A stretch of DNA of 47,246 nucleotides from Xylaria sp. FL1777 (Eukaryota > Ascomycota > Sordariomycetes > Xylariales > Xylariaceae): the NCBI GenBank assembly GCA_022578965.1, contig MU400774.1:1-47246 (forward strand). The letters are read 5' to 3'. Positions 20,201-33,500 of the stretch are shown here, piece after piece (the stretch's first letter is position 1; each line of letters begins with the position of its first letter). The notes under the pieces are model-generated. The model was not told the origin of the DNA. It saw nothing but the letters and a program-made list of their open reading frames with translations, and did not search any database. The position numbers and the translations under genes are program-made.

Positions 20201-23147
20201 TATTTTTTATTACTTTTAACAAATAGTTTATTTTTATTAGTTAAACTTAGTATGTTTTACTATATTAAAACTTTAATTAATTAAATAACTTTAGTATTAA
20301 ACTTATTAATTTTAGTATTAATAAATTGTTGCTTTTTTTTTATTAATAAATTTAACGTATTAAAAAGATTATATAACGTAGTATAGCTATTAATACGTTT
20401 TTTAATGTTGCTATTAATATATATTTTGCAAGCATATTTAATAATATTTTAATTAATAAAAAAAAAAGTATGCTGCTTATTTTAATATGTTTAAAAAAAC
20501 TGTTTTATACTACTATAAATTAAAGCAGTATAAAAGCTTATAATAACTAATTAATTAAATATAATAAAAATATCTTATGTAAAGTTTTTGTTATTTTTTA
20601 TATTAATTATAAAAGTACTATTAATATGCTTTAAAGCTAAATTAATAGCTTTTTATTTGCTTTTAGCTATAATATATTAAATAAAGCTTAACTGCAATAT
20701 TTTTGTTATAAGTTCTAGTTTTATAACATTAAAATAAAGTAACTAAGCAAAATATAACATTTTTAGTTTATAATTATTAGACTTTTTTCTATAAAAAAAA
20801 ATAAAAAAGTAAAAAATAATTTAATGTAGCACTTTATAATTATTAAGCTAAACTGCTATAATTATTATAAGTAAATATTTTATAATATTTATATATTAGT
20901 AATAGCTTTAAAATTTAATATTAATTAATTTGCTTTTGTTTTAAGTATATTTTTTTGTTTAACTTGTATATTTTAACTATTAAAACTATAAAGCTGCAAT
21001 TTTTTGCTTAAGTAATATAAAATCTATGCTTTTTAATGCTGTTTAAATATAGTTTAATTAAACTTTATTAAAAAATAATATACTAAATTTAACTAAGTTA
21101 TAAATTAAGAACGCTAAAATATAAGCATAAAACTTATTATATAATAATAGTAAAGCTTAATAATATTAAACTTTATTTTTTTTAATATGCTGCTTGTAGC
21201 TAAAAAATTATACGTTATGTTTTATAAAAAAATTTTAAAAAGTCTAAAAAATTAGTTAAATAAAATTTAGCGTAATATAAAAAAAAGCTAGTATAAAAAG
21301 CATTTATTATTTATAGTTATATATATTGCTTGCTTTTATTTAAGCAGCTATTATAGCTTAAATAAAAAATGTAGTTTTTTAATTTTTATGTATTATTGCA
21401 AGTTGTTTATTATAGTTTTAATAATTTAAAATAATATAAAATAAAGTATTATAAACTTAATATACTTTAAATATTTTTTTTTTGTTTTTATAAATAGCAA
21501 AGGTTTATAAAATATAACTAATGTTATTTTATAGTTATGTAATGTTTAAAAATAAAGCAAACTTTTCTAAATATAATAATTTAAATAAAAAACAAATAGT
21601 ATAAACTAATAAATAATTAGTTGCTTTATTTATATAAGCTAAAGTTAGCATTAAATAAAAAAAAAGCTATTTTTTTTTAAAAAAAAATAGTAGTATACTA
21701 TTATAACTATATAAATAAACTAAGTATATTTAAACTAATAATTATAAAACAATTAATTAAATTTTATATAATATTTTTATAACTTATGCTAAAATTTTAA
21801 ATATTATTTTTAAAGTTAAAATTGTTATATATAAATATAGCATTTAAATTATAAATAATATGCTTTAAGTTAAGCTATATATTTATTAATTTAAGTATTA
21901 AAACATTAATTAACTAACTGCTATATATATAACTTTGTTTAGCTATTTTATTTAGCTATTTTAAAACAAACTTATAGCTAATATATACTTTAAATTAAGC
22001 AAAAATATTAATTATTTAAGTTTATATTTTATTACTATAAAAGTAAATACTAATAAATTATTATAAAAAATTGCTTATTAAAAATATATATATACTTAAT
22101 AATAAAGCTATAATTATATATGCTTTAGCAATATAAAAAAATAACATATTAGCTTTAATTGCATTATAAAATTTACGTTTAGTTTGCTAATTTATAAAAA
22201 TACTTAAAAAAAAAGCAGCAAAACATAAAAATGCGTTTTAAATTTAGAACTAAAAAAAACAAAGTAACTTTTTAATTTATTATATATTATAAGTATCTTT
22301 AATTTAGCAAAGCTTTTTACTAAAAGCTTTAAATGCTTTAAAATTAAATTTAATAAAAGCTAGTTGTTTAAATAAAGTAAAAAGCTTGTTTTAAAATGCA
22401 GAAATATTAGCAATATTATAACTTATATTGTTTTCTTTAAATTTTATTTAAATACTAGCTTTTTAAAAACGCTATTAAACTTTAAGATCTTTTAATATAT
22501 TAACTATTTTGTGCATTTATAGCTTTAATTAATTATTAGTTATAGTTTATAATAAAAACTATTCTTTTAAAAACTAACAAAAATTATAGCTTTAATTATA
22601 ATTATAATGCTAGTACTTTTGTATGTTTATTATAACTTATTGCTAGCATATAAAATCAGATTTTTTATTTAAGTTATTGCTTTTATAATTAGAATTATTT
22701 TCAAAGTTAAAAGCAATAAAAGTAATATTAAAAAAATCAGTTAATTTAAATATAAAAAGTAATATAAATGCTAGTATAATAAACTATATAAGCAAGCAAA
22801 GTAATCGCAAAAAAAACAATAGTAAAAAAAACAATATTTTGGTTAAAAAATCTATAGTATATAATGCAACAAAAACTAAGCATTAAAAAAATACAAAAAA
22901 AATATAAGTATATGCAAAATACAATAATTAATTAATTAAGTATAATTTTAAACGGATTTAAAGTTGCTACATAAATAAATTACAGTTTGTTGTTTTTTAA
23001 ATAAAAACGTAAGCAAAAAAATTAACATAGTTGCTTTAAACTAAAATTTTAAGTTTATGTTAAAAGAAGTAAAAAAGGTTATAATTAATAAAGAAGTAAT
23101 ATAGCTAAAGAGGTATAAACGCAAAGACCATTTTAGTTTAAAGCACC
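17166..23147. mobile_element. 6.0-kb unit with GGTGC termini flanked by TA
   Basis: The 18-bp terminus ATTTTAGTTTAAAGCACC recurs at 23130-23147, inverted relative to 17166. TA lies immediately outside both ends, as in Tc1/mariner-like insertions. The interior (17298-23129) is RIP-degraded without readable genes. A 6-kb length is long for Tc1/mariner, so further nesting is likely. Confidence 0.45.
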
Positions 23148-25433
23148 TAAGATAAGTTTTGTAAAAATATTGTAATATTAAGTGCTAATTATTAAACTTT
23201 TAATAAAGCTTAACTTATGCTTATTTATATTTTGCTTTAGTTTTAGCAAATAGCACTTTTTTTTATATTATTAAAATATTTTAATAGCTATAAAAAACTT
23301 TATTATTATTAAAGCACTTAATATTAAATAGCTATTTATTAGTAAAATTTAGCTTAATTTAGCTTTAAGTAAAAAAATTAACATTTTTGCTATTATTGCT
23401 AAAAAAGCTATTGTTTTTATTATAGCTATTTACTTATTTTTGTTTAGCTTTTAATAAAACATTTAAATTAATATAATAAATATAAAGTTATTACTATGCT
23501 AAAAAAAACTAATTATTTAATGCTATTTTTATTAACTTATTATAATTAATAATAATAACTTTAAGCTTTTATATAAATGTTTTAATTAAAATTTAATAAA
23601 TACTTTTAATAAAAAACTAAAAACTTTTTTGCTTTTTATTATTAATTAAGCTAAATACTGCATTAAAAACTATACTTAAGCATGTTTAGCTAATTACTTA
23701 AAATAAAAAAAGCTTAAAGCAGTTTATATTATATATATTATTAAAACTAATAACTTTAGAAAATTGCTTTTATATTTTTATATAATATAAAAATGTTTAT
23801 ATAAAGCTAATTAAGCAATTAAGTTTTTTGTTATTTTATTTTATAACATATAAAATTTTTTACTTATTAAAAAGCTTAATAAAAGCTGCAATTAAATTAT
23901 AGCTATTTAACTTTATTTAGTTAATATAGTTTTAAGTATTATATATGTTTTTTTAAGTAAAAATAAACTTATTATATTGCTTTTTAACTATATTTTAAAT
24001 ATTTTACGCTTAGATTTTTATATAATAACTTGCTGCTTTAACTGTTTTTTTTATTAGCTTAATAAGCTTTTAATGGAAAAAATATGCAAACAAATTAAAA
24101 CTTAAGCTATAGTTATATTTATAATGCTTTATATTGCTAAAAAAACATAATAATTATATGTTTTTTTTTTAAGCTTTTATAATTATAAACTATTTGCAAC
24201 TTAATTTTTATAATTTTTGTTTATAAATTTTATTACTTTAAGGTTTTTTAAGCTTGCTATATTTATTACATTAAATAAAAAAGCATATTTTTTGTTTTTT
24301 ATATAAATAGCTATTTTTTTTAATTAAACTAAAGCTATTAAATTTAGCAAAGTTATTAATATGCTAAAATAATAAATTATTGCTAAAAAATAGTTTGCTT
24401 AGTATAAATAAATTTAAAATAAATTTTAGTAAAAAGAACAATTTTAGTAAGCTTAACAGTAAAAAGTTTTAAAAAAAGCAAAATACTTTAATTAAAAATA
24501 GTTATTAAAACAAAAGTACTAGCTAATTTTAAAAAAAAGTATGCTTAAAAAATAACTTTTTAAACAAGCAAAATAACGTTAATTAAAACAAACTTAATAT
24601 TAACTATATATTATTAAAAAGTAAATATAAAAGTAATAATTTATATTTGTTTAAATAAAGCAGTAAAAAGCTAAATTGCTTATGCTATTTTTATATTTGT
24701 TTATATAACTAGAGCAATTAAATAATAAGCTAATAATTTTAATTAATTATGCTATAAATAATACTAAAAGCAGTTTTAAATTTAGCTTAGCTAACAATTA
24801 AAAAGCTTAAGCTTAAAAAAAATCAAAATAATTAAGCTGCTTTAAAAAAAAAATTAAGGTTAGCTTTTAGTTTAAAAATTAGCATTTATATAAGCTAAAA
24901 AAAGCTAGTATTATTAACGTTAGTTTGATTTAAGTAAATTGCATTATTACTTTATATTTTTTATAATAATTTGCAAAAGCTTTATGTTTTATAAAAGCAA
25001 AAAATAATTAAAAAGGTTTAAAAGTAAGCAGCAAAAATATTTTTAAAAGCATTAGTATTATTAGCGCTATAAAAAGCAAACATACTAAAATAACTACTAC
25101 TAATAAAAGCAAACAAGCTTAAAAAAAGATTATTATTGCTAAAGAAATATAAGCAGTATAACTAAGCTAAAAAGTTAAAAATTATATTTTTGCAAAAGCA
25201 GCTTAATAACTTTGTAATGCAGTTAATTTGCTAGCGTTTTTAATAATAATAAAGATTATTAAAAGTAAAAACGCAAGCGTAGCTTTAGTTAAATTATAAA
25301 GTTATTATAACATGTAATAAAACATTAAACATTAAAGTTTCTTTAATAGTATAGCAAATGTAATATAATAATATAACAGCTATATAAATTAGCATAAAAA
25401 AGCAGTACTTAGGTTTACTAACAATTTTTTTTT

Positions 25434-25513
25434 AGGCTAATAAAAACCTAAAAAAAGTTATGCCTATATAAAGTTATGCCTATGTAGCAATTTTTTATGC
25501 CTATATAGCAATT
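25434..25513 (-). repeat. Right arm of the 9.57-kb inverted repeat
   Basis: Three copies of TTATGCCTATRTAG-like words, inverted relative to the left arm. It keeps more G and C (GGCATA where the left has AGCATA), so this arm was mutated less. Confidence 0.65.
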
Positions 25514-27231
25514 GCTATTATAAAATAATATTAGTTAGCTAGCTTTTAGCTATTTAAATTTATTTTTTTTAAGTTTTAGTTTAAGTAGCTTTAATTATTT
25601 ATTTTATAATATTATTATAAGCTTATAATTTATTAAATATATTAGTTTTTTATTTATTATTTTTTTTAAGTAAAACGTATAAATATAATAAACTTTAGCT
25701 TTTTTATAATTAAATCTTTTATAGTACTACTTATAGTTTTTATAAGTTAATATAGCACTTAAGTATTATTTTAAAATCTTTTTAAAAAAAAATAATACTT
25801 TTAAATATTTGCTTAATTAGTATTTATATTTTGCGTTTTTAAGCTATTTTAATATACTAGCATTTAAGTTTTTTGTTTAGTTTTTAGTTATTTTTTTAAT
25901 TTATTGTTTTAGTGTTTTTTTAAGTTTAGCTATTATTAAAGTAGCTTTAAAGTTATAAAGTCTGTTTTTTAATCCTAGTTTTATTAGTATGTTTGCTTAT
26001 TTATTACTATTAATATTATAATACTTTAAGCTTTAATATATTTTAATGTTATATTATTTTATTAGTTTATATATTTTTATAAAAACTTATTATAATATTG
26101 TTAAAGCGTTTTTTTAAACGTATTAAATTGCTGCTATATTATTTATGTAAAAAGTTATAATAATATTAGTTAAATACTTTTGCGTAGCTTTTTAAAGCTT
26201 TTTTAAAGCTTTTAGTGCTTTTATATTAAATATTATATTATATAAGTTTAGTTTTTTTTTTTTATAATAAATGTTTGTTTTTTATAAATAGTATATTTAT
26301 AGCTTATATTATTATATGTTTTTAAACTATTTAAAAAAACAGTAATATTAAATTTTAATTAGTTTATAAATTATTGCTTAAATATTTTTATTGCTGTTTT
26401 TTTATTAATACTATTTATAAAGTTAGCTTTTAATTTTATAAAAAACTTTAGTAAATATAGTATTAGCTTTTAAATATTTAGTAGCATTTATGCTATAATT
26501 TATAAATTAATATAAGCTTTTTGTTTTTGTTTAGCTAATTTACTTTTTTATATTATTTTAAGCATTAATTATAATGCTAATAAATATATATTATATATTG
26601 TTTTTATTTTTAAAGCAAATTAGTTTTTAGCTTGTTTAAGTGTTATTTTTGCAGTTAAAATCTTATTTATAAAAAATAAGCTATTTTTAAAGAATATTTT
26701 CTATATTAGTAATACTTTATAAGCTATTTTTAAAAATGCTTGCTAAATTATATATATATATTTTTTAAGCTTTATGCTTACTAAACATTTATAATTGTTT
26801 ATAGTTTTATTTGCAGGTTTTTTTTGTTTTTTGTACTATGCTTTATATTTATATAAAAATAATAATATTAAAACTATATTAACTATTTTTTAAAAACTTA
26901 CTACTAAAAGGCTTTTAATTATAGCTAAAATAGCTTTAATATAGTTTGCTATTTTGTTTTTTTTAGCTGCTTTTTTTTTATATGCTTTTAAAACTTTAAT
27001 TTTTTATTTAAATAAATGCTTAGCTAATATAATACTAAAGTTTTTTTAAGTTTTTTAAAGTTTATTAAAAAAATAAGTATTATTTTTATGCTATTTTAAA
27101 GTTTAATAATTAAGTTTATATTAGTTTATTTTTTTATAAAATAAATAGCTTTTATTTTATTAAGTATAAAAGCAATTTTGTTTTTTTATTTATATTTTAT
27201 AATTTTATTAATTTGTTTTTTAGCTTTATAT
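25514..27231. other. AT-rich gene-free stretch
   Basis: T-rich on the plus strand, with frequent TTTTAGC and TTTTTT words. No readable gene, no repeat pairing found. Confidence 0.6.
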
Positions 27232-27537
27232 TAAAATGGAGCAGTGCGATTGTGCAAAATTTACTATACTACTTCAATTGCAAGGAAATAAGTCATAACT
27301 TATGTATTTAAGCAATTAGGCCATATATAAATTAGGGAATTAAACGATTAATTAAAGGGCTATTTAATAATATAAATAAAGCAACTATAGCTAATTTTCA
27401 TTTTGTTGTGCGTTTTTGTTAAGTTTATACTTTAAAATCTAACGTAATACCTATACTTTTATTCTTACTATATAACTTAGTTTAAACTTACTTTAACTAG
27501 CTAATTAGCTTATTTAGCTATTTTACTTTATTTTAAT
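27232..27537 (+). repeat. 306-bp direct repeat, copy 1 (LTR-like)
   Basis: Aligns without gaps to 41909-42214 in the same orientation. By hand I count about 36 differences in 306, all transitions. This copy keeps TGGAGCAGTGCGATTGTGC near its left end where the other reads TAAAGCAATGTAATTACGC. A TG start (27237) fits a long terminal repeat; no primer-binding site could be recognised. Confidence 0.8.
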
Positions 27538-30500
27538 CTTTCTTTATTAAAATATAGCTGCTTTTAGTTTATTTTAATACTTATAATTATATAGTTTTTT
27601 ATTTTTATTAGTGTTTTTTAAACAGGGTTAATATTATTTTCTTTTGCTTATTTAGTTTTATAAGTTCTTTTTTATTTCTTTTGCTACGTTTAAAAGTAGC
27701 TTAAGCTTTAGTGCTTATAAAGGCATTATAGCTTTGTTAAAATTAGTTTTAGCCTTTTTACGTATTTAAATATATAAGCAGAAGCCTTTAGAAGTGCTTA
27801 GCGTTTTTTTTATAAAAGTGCTTATAAGAAGTTTGTATTTTTTTTTTTTTAAACTGTTAAGCCTAGCTAAATCTTATATTTAGCTTATTATATTTAAAAA
27901 AAAGAATATTTGCAAGAGTTTTTGTAGCAAAATAACTTTATACTACTAAAATGTTTTTATATTGCTTATAATATAACTTTTTTAGTATAATTGTTAGTTT
28001 TTTTTACTAGGAACTTTTTTTGCGCTTTAAGGTAAAAAGCACTAAAAAAACAGAACAATTAACTTTTAGTTTTCTTTTTGGCGTTTTTTTTTTATTTTGT
28101 ATATTTTTAGCGCTTAATAGTAAAAAAGCTAACTTATTAAATCTAAAAAAAGTTGCTTTTGGTTTTTTTAAAAGATAATAAAGCTTAGCGCTTATTAAAA
28201 GCAATAAACGTAAATTTTTTTGCAACTTAAAGCTAAAGTGCTTTTTAAGGTTTGCTTTTAAAAATTAAATAAGCTATTTATAACTTTTTTAATTATTAAC
28301 ATTTTTTTTTAAATACTAGCTTATTAAATTGCAAAACATATAATATAAATATAAAGCTTTAATAAACTTATATATGTAATTATTGCGCTAGCAAAAGCAA
28401 AAAAGTATAAAATAGCTTAATATAACTTTTATATTAAAGTGCTTTATTGTTTAATACTTTTGCAATCTTTAAAAAACTTGTTTGTTATTTTTATTAGTAG
28501 TATATTTAAAGTTTAAAATATATACTACTTTTAAAACAGTATTAATAAAAATAGTAATTTAATAATTGTTTAAGCAATATTTTATTATAAAATATTTTAT
28601 TTAAAAAGTTATAGCAATTATTATAGCTTATTTTATATTTTGCTAGTTTATAAAAAGATTTTTTATAAACTAGCTATATTTAGGTTTAATACTTATTTTT
28701 AAAGCTTTAGCTTTTTTATTTATATATAGCTAAAGCAATACATTTAGCAAAGCTTTTATTTTGTGCTTATTTAGTTATTTTTTAGTGTTTAGCTTTATAA
28801 GAATATTTATAATATAAATAGCCTTAATTTTTTATTTTGTAGTGTTTACTTTATAAAAGTTTTTATAGCAGCTATAAATAGCAAGCCTTTTTTAGTAATT
28901 TAAATATTTTTGTTTATACTAGTAAGTTTTTTTAGCAGCTGTTTATTGTTTTAAAAAAAAAGTTTCTAGCTACTACTTTTTATTATTTTTATATATTATT
29001 TTTAAAACTTTACTTAGCAAAAAATAATAAGCTAGCTCTTGTTTATTGTAAGGCTTTAGTTTATTAAAATGTTTTATGTTATTATTTTTTTAATGATTAT
29101 TTAAAGCTTTTTTTAATAGCGGTTTTTTTAAGGATTTTATAAATAATAACTGCTAAATATTTAGTTCTTATATTGCAGGTTTTTATTTTTTATGTAGTTT
29201 TAGCTTTATTGCTAAAACTATTAGATTTTTTATAAATGTAACGTTAAACTTATTAAAGCAAAAATTGTTATTTTTGCAGTGTTTTTTAATTTTAAATAAG
29301 TATTATATTAATATTATAAAACTTTTTATAGCTATAAATTTTAACATTTAGTTTACAGCTTATAAAAATGCCTTTAAATATTTAGTTTTTAGTTTAAATA
29401 TATAAAGTAGCGTTTTATTTATGTTTATTAAGCGGTTTTATATAGCAAAGTATGCTATAAAAGCTTTTCTTTAAAAATTAAGCGCCTTTTTATTAAGCAA
29501 CAAATTAAAAGTATAAAAAACTTTTATTAAGATTATATGTAGTATAAACTACTAGTATTTTAACGTTTTTTTATTATAATACCTTTTATGTATTAAATAT
29601 ATTGCTTTTTTTTATATTTGTTAAACTAAGTTTAAGAATAAGTTCTAGCAAGTTTTGCTATTTTTAAAAAACATATAGCTAAAGTGCTTTTTTAGTATTA
29701 TTTTTTTTTTTTTTTTTAGGTTTTCGAAAAACAAACTTTTTATAGAGGTTATTTCTTTTTGTATAAAATGAAACTTTAAAACGGACTTTAAAAGAACATT
29801 AACTAAAAAAAGCAATATGTTTTTTAGCTAAACATTTTTTACATTTAGTTTTTTAATTTATAAAAAAGGCTAGTAGGCTAAATATTTTTTGTACTTTAAA
29901 TTTTTAATAATTATTAGCTTTTTTTTAAGGCTATTCTTAAAAAGCTATTAGTTTTTAAAAAAAGGCTTTTTATAATTAGCAGTTAAGTTTATATATATAT
30001 GCTTATTTTTTTTTTTTTTTGCTTTTTTTTTAAAGTTTACTATTTTTTATGCTAGTTGCTTGTATGCTTTAATATTAAGTGTTAGCTTTACAAAACTTTT
30101 AAGAAAAAATGCTTTTATTTTTAGTTAATTTATAATACTAGTAATTTTTTTAAAAATAAGAAATATAATAATTAAAAGCGTATATATATAATAAAAGCAA
30201 TTTTTAATAATATTTAAGCGTATATATACTTTTACTATGTTTTATAATTTAATAAAAAATGCAGGCAAATTAAAAATTTTAATATAAGTTAAAAGTACAA
30301 AAGCAAATAGTATAAAAAGTATAAAGTGCAAGTATTAATATTAGTACTGCTTGCTTTATATAGTTTAATATTTTTAATTGCTAATTTAAGTTATTACTTT
30401 TTAATAATTGCAAGATTTTTTAAATATAAATGCTAAAAGCATTTATACTAAATATAAGAAGTTAGAACTTATTAAGTAAGTAAAATAGCAAAGTTAAGTA

Positions 30501-33500
30501 TAAATAAAAAGTTTAATAAAGCAAATATAATAAAAAAAAAGCTAAAATACGTATTTTTAAACTAGTATACCTTTTTTTTATAAATTTATTATATTATTTT
30601 TAATTTATTAATTAATTATTTTATTGCTAAAATAGATTATTAATTGCTAAATGCTTTTATAACAATTATTTTTTATATATTTATACTAGTATTAATTAAA
30701 AAATAAGCAAATAAAATAGCTTTAATTAGCTAAGTAGTTACTTTTTAACTTCTTTTTAATATACTTATGATTTACTTTTTTTAAACATTTATTACTACTA
30801 ATAGCAAAGTAAATAACTTAAGCTTTAATAAGTATAAAAAAAAGGCTTGTTTCTTTTTTTAATCTGTTTTTTTTTAAGTAGTTTTAAAGCTTAGATCTTT
30901 TTTGCAATTTTTTTTTTTAGTGCTTAAGTTTTTAGATTACTTAGATTATGCTTTTATTATGGAGTTTTTGTTTTTAAGTAATACAATTAATGCTTGCTTA
31001 ATTAAGCATTTAAAGAACAATTTTTACATTATTAATAAAGTTTTAAACAATTAAAAAGCATTATAGCAGTTAACTAATATTTAGAAAATTAATATTGCTT
31101 AGCTAATAAACAATTATACCTATAATATTTAAAAAGTTAAGTTTATTAATAAATAGCAAAATATATATGCTTCTTTTTTTTTTAAATCTTGTTTTTTTTA
31201 TTTAGTTAACTTTTTTTGTTTTATATAATTAAGCATTAAGCTGTTTATAAATCAAAATTTTTAGTAGTAATACTAGCAGTAAATATGTTTAATAAAAAGT
31301 TAATTATGATTTTTTTTATATATATTATACAAATTAATATATTTAAGCTAGCTTTAGCTAAATAAAAAAGCAAAAACATTTAAAATTTTATTTATTATAT
31401 ATAAAAATAACTAAAAGCAGTTTTTAAAGCAAATATATATATTAGATTTTTTATAACTTTTGCTAACTTATAACTATGTTTATATAGCTATTTAAAATAT
31501 AAAATGTTATACTTTATAAGTATTATAAACAGTTATTAATAATAGCTAAAAGCAAAAAATATATAAAGCTTTATTTTTTTTTCTTTTGTTGCACTATTTT
31601 AAAATAAAAGTTTAGTACGTATACTAACTACATGTTTATTATTTAGTTATAAAACTATTTATTTTATAAGTTTAAAAATAATATAGCTAAATATTTTAGG
31701 GCTAATATAATAACTATAGCAGTTAAAAAAAATCTTACGCTTAAAAACTTTAAAGAATAAATAGTTTTAACTAGAAATACTTTTGTTTGCTTAACTAAAA
31801 AAAAAACTAAATTAAAACGTAAGTTAAAGCGTTTTTTTTAAGCTAATTTTATTGCTTAGCTTATTAAAAGTAATATTAGTAAGTAATAATTTAGTATTGC
31901 TTAAAAAATTAGTATAACGCTTAAGTATTTAAAAAAATAGCTAAAGAAATAAATTAAATAAGTTATATAAAGTAAAATAAAATAGAAAAATTAAACGATC
32001 TGCTTATATAGCAATGTTTTTTTTAATATAATTTGCAATTATTTTTTTTTATTGCATAGCTTATAAATTCTTTTTTAAGCATAATAAATAAAAAAAAAAT
32101 AGTTATTATATAAAAAGTTAAGTTGCAACATTTATAAAAGCAAATATATAAAACTTTTATAACAAAAAAATTAAAAATATATAAAATAGGAATTATTAAT
32201 ACTAAATTATTAAATTTTTTTCTGTTTTTTTTTTAGTTTTTATTTTTTTAGCTTTATATAATTAAATAATTCTGCTTAATTTTTTGTAGCAAAGTTTTGT
32301 TTTTGCTAAACTTGCTTTAAACTTTGCTTAAGCGTTTACTGTTTTACTAAATGCTTATTATTGCTTAATAGCAGCTTTAAGTTATTACTAGTAGTTTAAG
32401 CGCATAAAATATAAACTAGTAATTTTTTAAAGTGTAGTAATAGTGTTCTTTGCTTTTTAGTAGTTCTAAAGTTTTTATTAAGTATTAAATAGTTTAAACT
32501 AAAAGCAAAAAAAGCTGTTTAGTTTTAAATAGAAATAATAAAGCAATTAAAGGTAAAAAAACTTATGCGCAAGCGTTAGTGCAGTAAAATAAACTTAAGT
32601 AGTTAAAACTAATAAGTAGTTTTTATTTTTGTTTTTTTTGTTTTTATGTATTTTTAAAAAAAAGCAATAATAATTTATACTAAAATTAAGCTGCTTAGCT
32701 ATTTAAAAAACATTAAAATAAAATAAAAACTTATGTTTTTAGCGTAATAATAAAAAAAATGCTAATAAACTAGCTACTATAAAACTAACAAATGTAAAAC
32801 TAATAAAAAGAAAGCTATAAAAAACGCGCTTAGTTTTAAGCAAAAAAAAATGGTTTTATGCATTATAACTTAATTATATAAACTTATATAATTAATAAAA
32901 ATAAAAAACAAAACAATTAGTAAAAAAACAAAAAGTAAAAAAAAAAAAATTTGTTGCTTTAGCTTTTATTAATTATTATTTTTTAAGGCGTTTTATAATA
33001 TAATAGCTAAAAAAATAAAGTAAGCTATTATATTTTTTAGCACTTAAAATATTTAAAGCGCTAAAAGTTATGCTATAGCTTTTATAAACTTAAAAAGCTT
33101 TTATAACTTATTATATTTTTTTTATTTTTTATAGCTTAATTGCTATAGCTTTAATTATTAAAAGCTTTATTGTTTTAGTTTAGTTTTTAGTAAATAGTTA
33201 TAGCACTAGTAGTTTATATATTAAAGTTAAGATTTTTTGGTTTTTAGTACTTTTAGTTATTTTATATAAATTGCTTTAATTTTTCGGAAAAAAATAACCT
33301 TTTTAATTTTTTGCTAGTTAGTTCTGCTAATTAATATTACTTATAATTAACATTTTTTTTAACTTTATAAAAGCTAATTTATTTGTATAGCAGCTTTTTA
33401 TTGTTAAATTTATTTATTAAAAGCATAGTATTATAAAAAAAAACAAAAAAGCTTTTTTTAAATAGTTGCTTAATTTTATAGGCGTTTTTCTAAAATTTAG

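Larger units (their letters stand above)
15947..25513. mobile_element. 9.57-kb unit bounded by ~80-bp inverted repeats
   Basis: Left arm 15947-16025 matches the reverse complement of 25434-25513. Each arm holds two to three tandem copies of a word like TATATAAGCATAACTT, and the arms differ mainly by A/G and C/T transitions. The pattern fits terminal or subterminal repeats of a DNA transposon. A second, TA-flanked 6.0-kb unit lies within, so the host element would be about 3.6 kb. No transposase can be read, and outer target duplications are not clear. Confidence 0.6.

Noticed and set aside
28007..28225. 72-codon Lys/Leu-rich minus frame
   Set aside because: Chance frame in AT-rich DNA; composition explains the residues.
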